A DNA stretch of 64,000 bases, from NCBI GenBank assembly GCA_017303935.1, contig JAFLBD010000001.1, positions 868,001 to 932,000 on the forward strand, read 5' to 3'. Each line of letters begins with the position of its first letter. Within the stretch, counting starts at the first letter, position 1. This DNA comes from Armatimonadota bacterium. GTDB lineage: Bacteria; Armatimonadota; Fimbriimonadia; Fimbriimonadales; Fimbriimonadaceae. The notes below the pieces were generated by a model that was not told the DNA's origin, searched no databases, and was given only the letters and a program-made list of their open reading frames with translations. A program made the translations under genes and the position numbers. This document shows, piece after piece, positions 6,509 through 15,844 of the stretch.

Positions 6509-8095
6509 TTACTGGCATGAAAAGTCTAAGCTTTGTCTTATCTGCTCTTGGAGCTTTGTTGACTCATTGAACTGCTCTTCGAGCGTCTCCCGAAGCCTCG
6601 CGAACTTGACGGCGAATTCTTCCCCGTCGTCCTCGACGGCTTCGGAGCCGCAATAACGACCAGGAGTGAGCACGAAGTCGCTTTTGGCTATCTCCTCGCG
6701 AGTGGCGGACTTGCAGAAGCCGGGCACGTCCTCATAGGCTCCGTCCAGGGTTCCTCGCCATCGGTGGTAGGTGTCGGTGATCCGGGCAATCTCCTCATCC
6801 TCGAACATCCGGTGAGTTCGGTCTTCTAGGTAGCCAAGCTTTCCGGCGTTGATGAAGAGAGTCTCGCCCTTGCGATTCCGGAATCCCTTCCCCGCTTTGT
6901 TCTTGGCGAGGAACCAGAGGCAGACGGGGATACCGGTCGAGTAGAAGAGTTGACCGGGAAGAGCGACGATACAGTCGACCAGGTCCTCCTCCACCATCCT
7001 CCGCCGAATGTCTCCCTCTCCCGACTGTTGGGAGCTGAGGGAGCCGTTGGCCATAACGAAGCCCGCGAAGCCGTCCTCGTTGAGGTGGTAGAGGAAGTGT
7101 TGAATCCAGGCGTAGTTCGCGTTCCCGGCGGGAGGAACCCCTAGCCTCCATCGGGGATCATCGCGGAGGAGCTGACCGCTCCAGTCGGAGTCGTTGAAGG
7201 GCGGGTTGGCGATGACGAAGTCAGCCCGGAGGTCGGGGTGAGCATCCCGGAGGAAGGAACCCTCGGGGTTCCACTTGATGTCCCCGTCGATCCCATGGAC
7301 GGCAAGGTTCATCTGGCAGAGCCGCCAGGTGGTCTCGTTGCTCTCCTGCCCGTATACGCTTATGCCCTTGGGGTTGAACATGCCCGGCTGTTTGCGGGTG
7401 TGCTCGCGGATGAACTTCTTACTTTGGACGAACATGCCGCCGCTTCCGCAACAAGGGTCGAAGACCCGACCCTCGAACGGCTCCAGCATCTCGGTAAGGA
7501 TTCGGACCACGACCGGGGGAGTGTAGAACTGCCCGCCTCGTTTGCCTTCTAGGGAAGCAAAGCTCTTGAGGCAGTATTCGTAGACCCTTCCAACGACATC
7601 CTGCTCTGACTCGCTGTCGTCGTGTCGACCGGCCATGAAGTCGATATCGGAGAAGAGGTTGATAAGCTCAGTGAGGGTTCGGTCTTCGAGGGAGGGGCGG
7701 GCGTAGTTTCGATTGAAGACCGCTCTGAGGCTCGGATTTTCTTGTTCGAGCTGGTAGAGGGCGTCGTCGATGCGCTGACCGATCATTGGCTGAGTGGCGG
7801 TTGCCTGGAGGGTCTCCCACCGACTTTGAACCGGGACCCAGAAGACGCCTTCTCCGGCGTACTCATCCCGGTCCTCAAGGGTTCGCTGAATCGCGTCTTC
7901 ATCAAATCCGGTTTCAGGGGCTCGGAGCTCAGCTTCGAGGGCAGTTCGGCGGTGTTGGAAGGCGTCCGAGACGTATTTGAGAAAGATCAAGCCGAGAACG
8001 ACGTGCTTGTACTCCGCCGCGTCCATGTTTTTTCGCAGCTTGTCGGCAGCTTTGAAGAGCTTTTCCTCGAATCCTAAATTGGCTTGGTTTCTCAT
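6509..8095 (-). CDS. hsdM: Type I restriction-modification DNA methyltransferase HsdM
   Basis: 528 aa, the usual HsdM length. The N-terminal helical HsdM_N domain (1-~130) begins with NLGFEEKLFKAADKLRKNMD and AEYKHVVLGLIFLKYVSDAF. The N6-adenine methyltransferase domain has the AdoMet loop FDPCCGSGGMF (about 216-226) and catalytic motif IV IANPPFNDSDW (about 295-305). GKRGGQFYTPPVVVRILTEM is also typical. With HsdS it forms the M2S methyltransferase. It is the first hsd gene of the run and starts 19 bp below the end of the large glycosyltransferase gene, leaving no room for a clear promoter. Ribosome-binding signal before the ATG is weak. Both catalytic motifs are intact, so methylation should be functional. 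Confidence 0.95.
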   Translation of the reverse strand: MRNQANLGFEEKLFKAADKLRKNMDAAEYKHVVLGLIFLKYVSDAFQHRRTALEAELRAPETGFDEDAIQRTLEDRDEYAGEGVFWVPVQSRWETLQATATQPMIGQRIDDALYQLEQENPSLRAVFNRNYARPSLEDRTLTELINLFSDIDFMAGRHDDSESEQDVVGRVYEYCLKSFASLEGKRGGQFYTPPVVVRILTEMLEPFEGRVFDPCCGSGGMFVQSKKFIREHTRKQPGMFNPKGISVYGQESNETTWRLCQMNLAVHGIDGDIKWNPEGSFLRDAHPDLRADFVIANPPFNDSDWSGQLLRDDPRWRLGVPPAGNANYAWIQHFLYHLNEDGFAGFVMANGSLSSQQSGEGDIRRRMVEEDLVDCIVALPGQLFYSTGIPVCLWFLAKNKAGKGFRNRKGETLFINAGKLGYLEDRTHRMFEDEEIARITDTYHRWRGTLDGAYEDVPGFCKSATREEIAKSDFVLTPGRYCGSEAVEDDGEEFAVKFARLRETLEEQFNESTKLQEQIRQSLDFSCQ

Positions 8096-8114
8096 TTGTT
8101 ATGCAAGATTGATT

Positions 8115-10961
8115 TTATCGCGCAAATCTAGTCTCGTGGTATTGCTGCTCCATTTTCACAAAGTTGCTCGAAATCCCTTCAATCCTCTGAACATTGCTGA
8201 GGCACTCCTCCGCGGTGCCCCAGTCTCGTTCAGATAGTGACAATCGGAAGAGATCGAATGTGCTGTGCAAGAATCTCGGGTTGGATTGCATTGCTGCCAA
8301 GAAGTTCTGCTTTGCACGCACCGGATCGTTCAATTGGCTGTAGACATTGCCGAGGTTGTGGAGAGTCTTAAATCCGAATATCAAGGTGTCAGAGCTGCTG
8401 AAAAACGAGCTTCTATCCGTCATGAGAACCTTTTCATAGGCGACAGCAGCATCCTCGAGCCTGCCCAAATTGGTGCAAAGCAGACCCAAATGGAAAAGTA
8501 GTTCCGGATCATCTCCTACTTCGGCTAACCCCTTTTCCACAATTTGCAGCGCAGTTTGGTTATCTCCAAGTTCTCGAACTGAAACGGCCCAAAGTGCATA
8601 GGCTTTTCGAACATGGGATTCTCCACTCTTAGCGAAAGATACGGACTTTTCTAGCCACTTTATGGCGTCTTCGTGTTCGCCGTTGTAGTGAGCTGTCATA
8701 CCCAAGTTGAACAGAACGAACGGATGGTCGGGCCTATCCTCCAAGTCAAGCTTAAGAAGCTTTTCGTCCCTCTGTCGCTTTCGAGCCTGGCCTTCTTCGC
8801 TAACATCGTAACCTGTGTGTAGAACCTCTGCTTGAATACGAGTGACGTCAAAACCTTTGCCTCGAAGCGATGGAAGAATCTGTTCATGAATTCGGCCCTC
8901 AAACTGGAAACCTTGGTTGTTTCGAAAGACCTTTACGTGGTCCACAGATGAGCCGAATTCCGGATCATCGTTCACAAATCTGACAGGTAACACTAGGCCT
9001 CCTATCTGGGCTGGAGCCCAAAGTACAGCTCCAACAATGTTCTCTCCAGAGGAAAAGGGGAGAGTGTCATCCGCGTCAAGCCAGCAAATCCAGTCTCCAG
9101 TTGCGTGTGATAGCGACTCATTGCGTGCGCTTGCAAAGCTATCGGGCCAAGGAATTTCATAGACTTCGGCTCCAAATGACTTAGCAATCTCGACAGTCGC
9201 GTCGTTGCTCCCTGTGTCAACCACAACAATCTGGTTGAAGAATGGCTTGGCAGAACTCAAGCAGTCAGCCAAGACTCGCTCTTCATTCTTCACGATCATG
9301 CAAAGCGAAATATTTGCTTCCTTCACACGGGTTTTCAGATTCGCGATCAACTTCTCCGGTCGCCGACTCTCGTCAAATCGAATTGAGTCAGGACCTCTCC
9401 CAGAAAGATGCGAAGCAAACCCTGTTTCAATGTCTCGTTGCCATTTCTTGTGGAAAAGATCCGCATTCTTCAGGAACAGTTCTTGAGTAGGCTCATGGTG
9501 TCTGTCCAGGCTCGCGCCGCCTTTGTGATGGACAAATGCGCTAGGATTTACAAGCAGTCGGTAGCCAGCTCGGCGAAGCTTGTAGCAAAGATCGTTATCT
9601 TCGAACAATCCGACCGCAAATCGCTCATCGAAGCCACCGACTTCGTCCCAAGCGGTGCGGCGTACGGCCAAACAGAATCCGACCAGCATATCAGCCTCAA
9701 AGTCATCGAGACCAGAAAGGGCAAGATCCTCAGCAAATGGGTCGATGTGCTCGATCGATGTATAAGTAACAGGTATCCGCTGGAAGTGTCCAACTGCATT
9801 GCTGCTCGGGCCGACAGCGGCAATCGATCCCGACTTCATCAACGACCTGATTTGCCTCAAAAATCCAACTCTGGGAACCATCGTGTCCGAATTCAGGAAC
9901 AGAATAACTTCGCCGGTGCTCTGGCTTGCCCCATAGTTGCAGGTCTTCGCGAACCCAGCATTGACTTCATTCCGAAGCAGCTTAACGAAGTCGAACGACT
10001 CGGCAACTGCAGCGGCCTCATCAGGAGAACGGTCGTCTACCACGATCACTTCGTGCACTACATCTCGAATCTTTGAAAGGCTATCAAGGCATAATCTGAT
10101 GTCTTCCCCGCCGCCATATAAAGGGATGACGATCGAGACCTTTGGCCAAGGTTGACCCGTATCAATCTCATCGCTTTCCGAATGTAGTGGATCCTGTCCG
10201 CCATGCGCTTCCAGATACTCGGCCCAAGCATGCTCCAATTCGGTCGGTACTTTTATGCGCTCAGCAAAGCCGTACTTCTCGGGCCTTGTGGGATGCAAAT
10301 GCTGTTTCGTTCTGTCTGAGTCCCATTTGGTCCATACATCGCCAAGCCAGTTAGGCACAACTTCGTCCTTGTGGCTCCATGAACTCACCTTTCTCCGTAC
10401 GCGGCTGTCGGGGCCAGAATAGCTCAGGTGTTGCAAGACACCATGTTCATGTGTGATCGCAAGCGGGCGAGAACCGATAAATTCCCGAATAAATTCGTAC
10501 CGGATTTCCGCTGGCTTCAGCATGATGACCGGCATCAGCCTTTCGCGAGGACGGATAACATACTCTGGACTCTTCCAATAAGTGTTCATCGAGCAATACA
10601 CAACATCCGCCAAATCTATAGCTGCGATTTTCTTCAACGACAGAAGCAATTCCGCGCTCAGGATTTCATCCGAGTCTGGAACAATCAGGAACTGGATGCG
10701 TTCGGCCTTAGCCCACTCTAGAACTGCTTTTCGCTGGGATTCTTCATCGGACCAAACGCCGGTGATGACCGAAGCACCGGCTTTGGCGGCGACTTCGACG
10801 GTGTGCTGCCAGTTGCCCGCGGGAGCAGAGCCCCACGACGACTCGCTCACGAACACAGTGACGGGCACCTCGCCCAGTGCTCCGATCACGGAACTCAAGT
10901 AGTGCGCGTCATCGTGACAAACAATAGCAGCTTGAATTAGGCTCATTTCTTCGGTCTTCAC
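8115..10961 (-). CDS. Multidomain glycosyltransferase (family 2 type) with C-terminal TPR repeats
   Basis: 948 aa, probably a sugar transferase acting on cell-surface glycans or proteins. Three GT-A-like units can be seen: a divergent N-terminal one (AIVCHDDAHYLSSVIGAL, later VPDSDEIL); a typical GT2 domain at about 270-520 (VSIVIPLYGGGEDIRLCLDS, VDDRSP, FLNSDTMVP, GLFEDNDLCYKL); and another at about 560-760 (ISLCMIVKNEERVLADCL, VDTGSNDAT, WLDADDTLP). The last 180 residues are TPR-like helices (HPFVLFNLGMTAHYNGEHED, LLFHLGLLCTNLGRLEDA). Start is GTG at 10961 with GAGG 7 nt upstream; ATG at 10946 is the alternative. It ends 19 bp before hsdM, on the same strand. Substrate cannot be told from sequence. 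Confidence 0.87.
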   Translation of the reverse strand: MKTEEMSLIQAAIVCHDDAHYLSSVIGALGEVPVTVFVSESSWGSAPAGNWQHTVEVAAKAGASVITGVWSDEESQRKAVLEWAKAERIQFLIVPDSDEILSAELLLSLKKIAAIDLADVVYCSMNTYWKSPEYVIRPRERLMPVIMLKPAEIRYEFIREFIGSRPLAITHEHGVLQHLSYSGPDSRVRRKVSSWSHKDEVVPNWLGDVWTKWDSDRTKQHLHPTRPEKYGFAERIKVPTELEHAWAEYLEAHGGQDPLHSESDEIDTGQPWPKVSIVIPLYGGGEDIRLCLDSLSKIRDVVHEVIVVDDRSPDEAAAVAESFDFVKLLRNEVNAGFAKTCNYGASQSTGEVILFLNSDTMVPRVGFLRQIRSLMKSGSIAAVGPSSNAVGHFQRIPVTYTSIEHIDPFAEDLALSGLDDFEADMLVGFCLAVRRTAWDEVGGFDERFAVGLFEDNDLCYKLRRAGYRLLVNPSAFVHHKGGASLDRHHEPTQELFLKNADLFHKKWQRDIETGFASHLSGRGPDSIRFDESRRPEKLIANLKTRVKEANISLCMIVKNEERVLADCLSSAKPFFNQIVVVDTGSNDATVEIAKSFGAEVYEIPWPDSFASARNESLSHATGDWICWLDADDTLPFSSGENIVGAVLWAPAQIGGLVLPVRFVNDDPEFGSSVDHVKVFRNNQGFQFEGRIHEQILPSLRGKGFDVTRIQAEVLHTGYDVSEEGQARKRQRDEKLLKLDLEDRPDHPFVLFNLGMTAHYNGEHEDAIKWLEKSVSFAKSGESHVRKAYALWAVSVRELGDNQTALQIVEKGLAEVGDDPELLFHLGLLCTNLGRLEDAAVAYEKVLMTDRSSFFSSSDTLIFGFKTLHNLGNVYSQLNDPVRAKQNFLAAMQSNPRFLHSTFDLFRLSLSERDWGTAEECLSNVQRIEGISSNFVKMEQQYHETRFAR

Positions 10962-11806
10962 TTGCTGCCTCAGAGTTTACACTTGCGAGCCTGGTTCAAT
11001 CTAGAATCGATCATCAAACATAATCCTCTGAATCATTGAGCACGCTTGCTACGGATTGGATCACGTTAAGAATTCGCATAAAGTTGCGATTGTTCAATTG
11101 TGAGAGGCTCGTAGTATGGCGAAAAAGACCAAAACGGACGGAAGGACTTCTTAGCTCAAGATCGAAACTGGTCCGCACACCCACTAGATACGAGGACCCT
11201 GGCACTCATGCTCTCAAGGACTTTTTATATAAAGCGTCGTCGGTGAATTCAGCGTCGGTTGCTTGGCTGCCCTTGAAGACCAAATTCACGAGTATGTTCT
11301 CCTTTTTCCAAGTGTACGCGGACTCTATGCCATCCGCGTTGAGCCAAATCATGTTTCCGCTTGCGTTGTAAGTCGAAGACTCTGAGCTAGTGTTAGTCGT
11401 TCGGTCAAATCCTCAAATTGCCTACTCGTAAGACCTATCTGAAAGACTGTCATTGCGCTCAATTATAGCTGGAAAAAAACAATTGCGAAATATCCTTATG
11501 TAATTAAAGTGCAACGTTGATATCGCTTACAATATTCCGTCAGTGAATTAAGCATAAGAGACGATTGGCACGCCGAACTAAAAAGGCTCATAATAATCAG
11601 AATACAATAGATGAAATATTTAATTCAACGTTGCTGATTGGCGCACCAGTTGGTACTAAAAACTCTTTGAAGTGATGATACGTCCAATCACTACATTATC
11701 TCCACAATTCGGCAATAGAATCTAGCGTTTGCTAAATTTTTAGCTTGGAACAAGGAACTCGTCTGATACATCTAACAGGCAGAACTGATCGAAAAATGAA
11801 TCGATC
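10962..11806. other. AT-rich gap holding an RHS remnant
   Basis: No convincing gene. The right-hand part (11420-11800) is AT-rich with no coding signal; the middle (11228-11417) holds a decayed RHS fragment annotated separately. A 63-codon minus-strand frame at 11014-11205 has no ribosome site or recognisable motif. Confidence 0.5.
11228..11417 (-). pseudogene. Decayed RHS core fragment
   Basis: The minus strand reads SGNMIWLNADGIESAYTWKK followed by ENILVNLVFKGSQATDAEFT, matching the full-length RHS core (NGNMVWLVADGKESAYTWNK, then ENMLVNVVYKGTPETDAEFT). Upstream the DNA still matches the core through the GTTCGGTCAA stretch (about 11399-11408) and then diverges. It lacks a start, the rest of the core and a toxin tip. 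It is the leftmost and most eroded member of the displaced-cassette series, of the same core lineage (type A) as the full-length gene. Confidence 0.8.
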
Positions 11807-12643
11807 TTACACGGGTCGAGTACTATCAGGCATCGAGCCGTGCACAGTCCAATCCGAAACACAATATGTAAGCGACAATTCGACGTTAGGCCACTGCGTC
11901 GCTAAAAATTGAAGCAGCTCCAATGATAATTTGCACTTATAGAATCTAATTGATCGTAATGCAGAACAATTGCTCAATATGCAATCGTACTGAATTTGCT
12001 CTTCAAAATGGTTGACGAAAGATACTTCTCGCCATCGCAACTTCGAAGCTTGCTTGATGTTATCTTCGAGGAAGGAGGAACACCCATTGAAAGTAACACT
12101 GCCAGTTATTGATTTCGTTAGGTCCAAAAGCTTGGCATCCACAACCCTATCAAGAAAAATTACTGAACCGAAGGCACTCAGAAATTGTCCCAATAGGTGT
12201 TTGTTGAAGGAGTCAATACTAATATCCTGCGGTAGGATGATCTGATCTCCATAGATTGTTTTCCCTAAAGCGCAATGAAGCGAATGCTGATCCACCATTA
12301 TGCACTTCACTGACTTTGGGAACTCAAAGGTGCACATGTTTGACCTCAGAATAACAACTGAGGTTGCACTAAGCATGACCTCATTCTTGGATTTGCAACA
12401 TACGAAAGCAATTCCCCACTTTGGATGAAACAATTTTAGCGCTAGCTTCAGGCTCTCTTCGGACAGCCCTACTAAAACCAAAACGTCCGGTACGTGATCG
12501 AAGGAATCCCAATCAGATACCTCAGATTCGAACAGTACTACTTCAACCACATTCGTACAGTTTTCAATATTTTGGCTGCCAGGCATGTATCTGTAAAGGA
12601 TTGAGTAATCCGTATCGAATAGGCACCAAATAGAACAATTCAT
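11807..12643 (-). CDS. Immunity candidate for displaced RHS tip 3, leucine-rich
   Basis: 278 aa, starting 5 nt after the RHS tip 3 stop, with AGGA just upstream of the ATG. No signal peptide or TM segment, so cytosolic. The C-terminal half has irregular leucine-rich strands (NCSALRSIRFYKCKLSLELL, then QFLATQWPNVELSLTYC). The same closing pattern, a helix ending in W-x-N-(V/I) then (E/N)LS-(L/M), is seen in the protein at 15845-16633, which follows a related toxin tip. Gene position after a toxin tip and this pairwise similarity support an immunity role. No named family recognised. Base composition is markedly AT-rich compared with the backbone. Confidence 0.6.
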   Translation of the reverse strand: MNCSIWCLFDTDYSILYRYMPGSQNIENCTNVVEVVLFESEVSDWDSFDHVPDVLVLVGLSEESLKLALKLFHPKWGIAFVCCKSKNEVMLSATSVVILRSNMCTFEFPKSVKCIMVDQHSLHCALGKTIYGDQIILPQDISIDSFNKHLLGQFLSAFGSVIFLDRVVDAKLLDLTKSITGSVTFNGCSSFLEDNIKQASKLRWREVSFVNHFEEQIQYDCILSNCSALRSIRFYKCKLSLELLQFLATQWPNVELSLTYCVSDWTVHGSMPDSTRPV

Positions 12644-12648
12644 AAATC

Positions 12649-13563
12649 CTAATCCCTCGGTCTATGGTATCTATATGAGCAGTGCTGATTCGCCATTCCT
12701 TTACAAGGGCAACACGTTATCGATAATGCAAAAAGTCTACCTTGACATGAATATTTATACGTTATGTGAGTGCCTTCCGGGATACCGGTGGTTGCGCAAC
12801 GACATGAAGTTGCTGCCTGCAATTCTCCTATTTTAGACCGCTTACAAGGTCCATATTCCTTGTTCAAAGCATATAGACCTTGTTTAAGTGCTTTAGCAGC
12901 GCTGCGGCTATCAGGGGGGCAATCCATGCTGCAAATGCATCTATTAACACAGAATCCGACATATAAAAATTCGGTGTAACAATTCACGTAATTGCAATCT
13001 CTACTACTACAGTCTCTTTTACAGGCTCTTATTCCCGAAGCTGGGCAAGGACTAGTACCATAAGGGTCAACCCGCATTACCGGATTCCCATTCACGTACC
13101 CGTAAGCATGCTCATTTGGCCAGAATGGATCGCGGGTGGTCCAGATGTTCGTGGTCGTCGAGTAGTGTCTCGCACGGTTGTATTGCTCAGAATACAGCAT
13201 GCCCGTGTGCATCGAACCGGTGTTGCCAGTCCATGCAAAGTTTAGAGCTTTCACGGGATCGCCGGACAGGACTTCGCCAAAAGGCTTATACCTTCGGTCA
13301 GAGCCTAGGAGGCCACCGTTCTTGTCAGTGGATCCTGTCACCGAACCCAAGAAGTCGACCATGTAGTCAACCCTGGATTTGGAATCCGTGGGATCGAGCT
13401 CTCCGAGCATCGTGCCGCCATCGCCGATAAATATCTTGACCGCATTCTCCGGATCATTCGCCGCATCTGCAAATCCGTAGTAGTCATCCCCATCCCAGGT
13501 GAACAGAGTATCCGAATCTGGGTTGGTTTCACGCTTCTTTTGTCCAAAAGCGTTGTAGACCAT
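12649..13563 (-). CDS. Displaced RHS tip cassette 3 (type B core, Cys-rich toxin tip)
   Basis: 304 codons from the first in-frame ATG. Residues 1-~165 are the last piece of an RHS core (MVYNAFGQKKRETNP, FTWDGDDYYGFADAAND, VDFLGSVTG, MLYSEQYNRARHYSTTT, AYGYVNGNPVMRVDPYG). The remaining ~135 residues are a cysteine-rich tip with CKRDCSSRDC near its start and EGTHITYKYSCQG, LFALSITCCPCKGMANQHC at the end. Core homology extends upstream to 13612, where it stops abruptly at AAT TAT before a TGA; so the cassette was pasted here without the N-terminal RHS body and may be silent. The tip resembles that of cassette 1, suggesting a shared toxin family of unknown activity. Confidence 0.75.
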   Translation of the reverse strand: MVYNAFGQKKRETNPDSDTLFTWDGDDYYGFADAANDPENAVKIFIGDGGTMLGELDPTDSKSRVDYMVDFLGSVTGSTDKNGGLLGSDRRYKPFGEVLSGDPVKALNFAWTGNTGSMHTGMLYSEQYNRARHYSTTTNIWTTRDPFWPNEHAYGYVNGNPVMRVDPYGTSPCPASGIRACKRDCSSRDCNYVNCYTEFLYVGFCVNRCICSMDCPPDSRSAAKALKQGLYALNKEYGPCKRSKIGELQAATSCRCATTGIPEGTHITYKYSCQGRLFALSITCCPCKGMANQHCSYRYHRPRD

Positions 13564-13652
13564 AGTCGTTTCTACGCCAGGATTGCTCTCAGAACTGTAG
13601 AAAATCAGGCGATAATTCTTTCATTCAATGCAAAACGGCTTAGCAGATTTCA

Positions 13653-14057
13653 CTACTCCTTCATATATTGAACGTAAATCACTTTTCCGTGGATTTCCGT
13701 CACATTGAGCTTAACATACTCTGTTTCGCTCGAAAGGTTATAAATGACGAGCATATTATTATCCCAACGAAGCTTAGTTTCACCTGATACAAAGCACCCA
13801 TCGCATTGAAACACTAACCTTCGGCTTCCGGTATCAAGCCGCTTCAAGTTTACTGAATAAGTGTAATTTGTTGTCGCGCCCATGCTCGACTCTTCAAGCG
13901 TCGCAACCAGCTGCCGGTCAAACGGAGCAGGCTCCTCAATAAGTACGCTTGTTACAAGCCTAAAGCTAAACCAAAGTAGCACAAAAACTAAGAGTACTGC
14001 TATGATGGACGCAGCGGTAAACGCCGTCAGAAATTTCGCGAATTTAGAAACTTTCAT
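13653..14057 (-). CDS. Immunity candidate for displaced RHS tip 2, single-TM protein
   Basis: 134 aa. N-terminal membrane segment AASIIAVLLVFVLLWFSF (about 15-32) followed by an extracytoplasmic-looking domain rich in beta-branched residues, with FQCDGCFVSG (about 84) and a final VNVTE/HGKVIYVQYMKE-like strand. It is the first gene below cassette 2 but 520 bp away, so pairing is by position only. A membrane-anchored immunity protein would fit a toxin acting at the membrane or in the periplasm. Unrecognised family; AT-rich. Confidence that it is a gene is moderate, lower for function. Confidence 0.5.
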   Translation of the reverse strand: MKVSKFAKFLTAFTAASIIAVLLVFVLLWFSFRLVTSVLIEEPAPFDRQLVATLEESSMGATTNYTYSVNLKRLDTGSRRLVFQCDGCFVSGETKLRWDNNMLVIYNLSSETEYVKLNVTEIHGKVIYVQYMKE

Positions 14058-14579
14058 TAATGATACACTTCGGCAAACACAAACTATGAGAATCTCTCGC
14101 CACTCCTTGCAACTGATTGTCTTTCACCACATTCAGCCAAATATCGCGGCGCTGAGTAGAACTTTTCCAAAAGCGCACATAAAACAAAGTAACTCACCGT
14201 ACTATGTCACCAAAATCCTAAGATCGAATCCTAGTTGTCGTCGTACCCAGACGTCGCAAAACTGCCAAGTACTTATCACTTTGAAAGATTGGAAGCATAG
14301 TGAGGATCTGCCTCTCTATAATCTGGTGCCATCGGATTACTAGCACCGTACGCCCTGCTATTTTTCGTAAACGCAAGATTAGTTCACCTGCCGCTTCGCT
14401 ATTCTTCTTTCGATGCGCATCTCAAAAAAGTGGCCTCCATAAGCAAGGCAAAATGCTCTTGAGCAAGCCCCAGGCAGGCTAAATACATAACGCCAGAAGT
14501 GCAATTCTATTTGATGCATGATAGCTTATCACTCATAATAACAACTAATTTGTGAATTGGTTCCTAAAAAAATTTCGCA
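14058..14579. other. AT-rich gap between cassette 2 and its candidate immunity gene
   Basis: Short frames on both strands lack ribosome sites and recognisable content. The stretch may contain the eroded remains of an earlier immunity gene. No promoter or terminator stands out. Confidence 0.4.
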
Positions 14580-15824
14580 CTAGTAATAAATGGGGCTCGT
14601 CGGTGTCCGCCACCAATCGCCGGGCATACCGTTTGGGTTTGGCAACGGTCGAACAGGCTGGTTGGATGGCGGATTGTGTGGTCCAAATGTTCGATCTCCA
14701 CAGGTTTTACATCTTTCAATCGTGTTCCGCAGTTTCCATTTGGCAAACAAATATCCTAGCAAGATTTGGATTGTATCCTCTTTAGGATCCCACATGCCGG
14801 GAAAACCTCGCCACTTGGGCTTGATGCCCTTCATTTTATCAGACACATATTGGGCAATCGATGCACCAAGCAGAGCCGTTTCGATAGTCATCCCCATGCA
14901 TGCGGCCATTGCGCCGTAATGCCAGTTGCCAAAGTCTTCTAAAGGGTTCACCTGGCTTCCCCGATCATCAATCCTGATTTCTTTCGTCCGATCCTTATAA
15001 TCCCAAGGATGTCCCGTCAGAACCATTGAAATCCACCACCAAAAGTCAGCGCTCTGGTGACTCGCGGCAATACAGCAATTTTCCTCGATATCCACGTCAT
15101 TAGGCCAGTATTTTGGAACAATTGGGCTGCCAATTGGAGATTTGGTATACGGCGATGGTGGCCCAAAGATAGGTTGCATTCCAACGGCGTCTATCCAATT
15201 TGCCGGATTCCCAATCACGTATCCGTAAGCCAATTCATTCGGCCACAGGATATCTCTGCTAGTCCACTGTTTCGTTCGGCTCGAATAGTGCCTGTTCCAA
15301 TTGTACTGCTCGGCATAAGGAACGCCGGTATGCCGCGAGCCAGAATTGCCTGTCCAGCCCCATTCGAACTGGTTGCAAAAAAGCAAAGTCCCGTAAGGCG
15401 AGTACCGTGCATCGCGCTTCACGGAGCCCGAAGCATTGGTGACGCCAGTTACTGAACCCAACGCATCGACCAAATAGTCAACGCGGATGTCGCTATCAAC
15501 GAGTTCAGCAATCGCGACACCATCCACATTTAGGCGAGCAGTTTTGAGGTCCGTTCCAACCGGTGTAGACCCCAAGTATTGGCCGCCATCCCATCCGAGA
15601 ACAAGATCCTCCGGAGCAGAACTGACGCTCTCCAGAACCTTCTGGTTGAAAGCGTTGTAGGTGAATTCGGCGTCGGTTTCTGGGCTGCCTTTGTAGACCA
15701 CATTCACGAGCATGTTCTCCTTGTTCCAAGAATACGCCGATTCTTTGCCATCGGCGACCCGCCAAATCATGTTTCCGTTTGCGTCGTAAGCGTAAGACTC
15801 CGATGCAGAACTTGCTTTCAACAC
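14580..15824 (-). CDS. Displaced RHS tip cassette 2 (type A core)
   Basis: 414 codons from a GTG. Residues 8-~210 reproduce the end of the full-length RHS core almost exactly (YAYDANGNMIWRVADGKE, DLVLGWDGGQYLGSTPVG, RVDYLVDALGSVTGVTNASG, AYGYVIGNPANWIDAVG). The tip of about 200 residues is different: it has ENCCIAASHQSADFWWW, a hydrophobic helix (MAACMGMTIETALLGASIA), ERCKTCGDRTFGPHNPPSN and a proline-rich end with MPGDWWRTPTSPIYY. The core match begins at SESYAYD (15805), after which the upstream DNA is unrelated. It lacks the N-terminal YD-repeat body, so it is an orphan tip that could become active by recombination into the full-length gene, with which it shares long near-identical DNA. 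Confidence 0.78.
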   Translation of the reverse strand: MLKASSASESYAYDANGNMIWRVADGKESAYSWNKENMLVNVVYKGSPETDAEFTYNAFNQKVLESVSSAPEDLVLGWDGGQYLGSTPVGTDLKTARLNVDGVAIAELVDSDIRVDYLVDALGSVTGVTNASGSVKRDARYSPYGTLLFCNQFEWGWTGNSGSRHTGVPYAEQYNWNRHYSSRTKQWTSRDILWPNELAYGYVIGNPANWIDAVGMQPIFGPPSPYTKSPIGSPIVPKYWPNDVDIEENCCIAASHQSADFWWWISMVLTGHPWDYKDRTKEIRIDDRGSQVNPLEDFGNWHYGAMAACMGMTIETALLGASIAQYVSDKMKGIKPKWRGFPGMWDPKEDTIQILLGYLFAKWKLRNTIERCKTCGDRTFGPHNPPSNQPVRPLPNPNGMPGDWWRTPTSPIYY

Positions 15825-15844
15825 TAAAGCAACTCACGCGGAGG

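Noticed and set aside
11014-11205. 63-codon minus frame in the AT-rich gap
   Set aside because: No ribosome site or recognisable motif, and it lies in a gap of eroded DNA.
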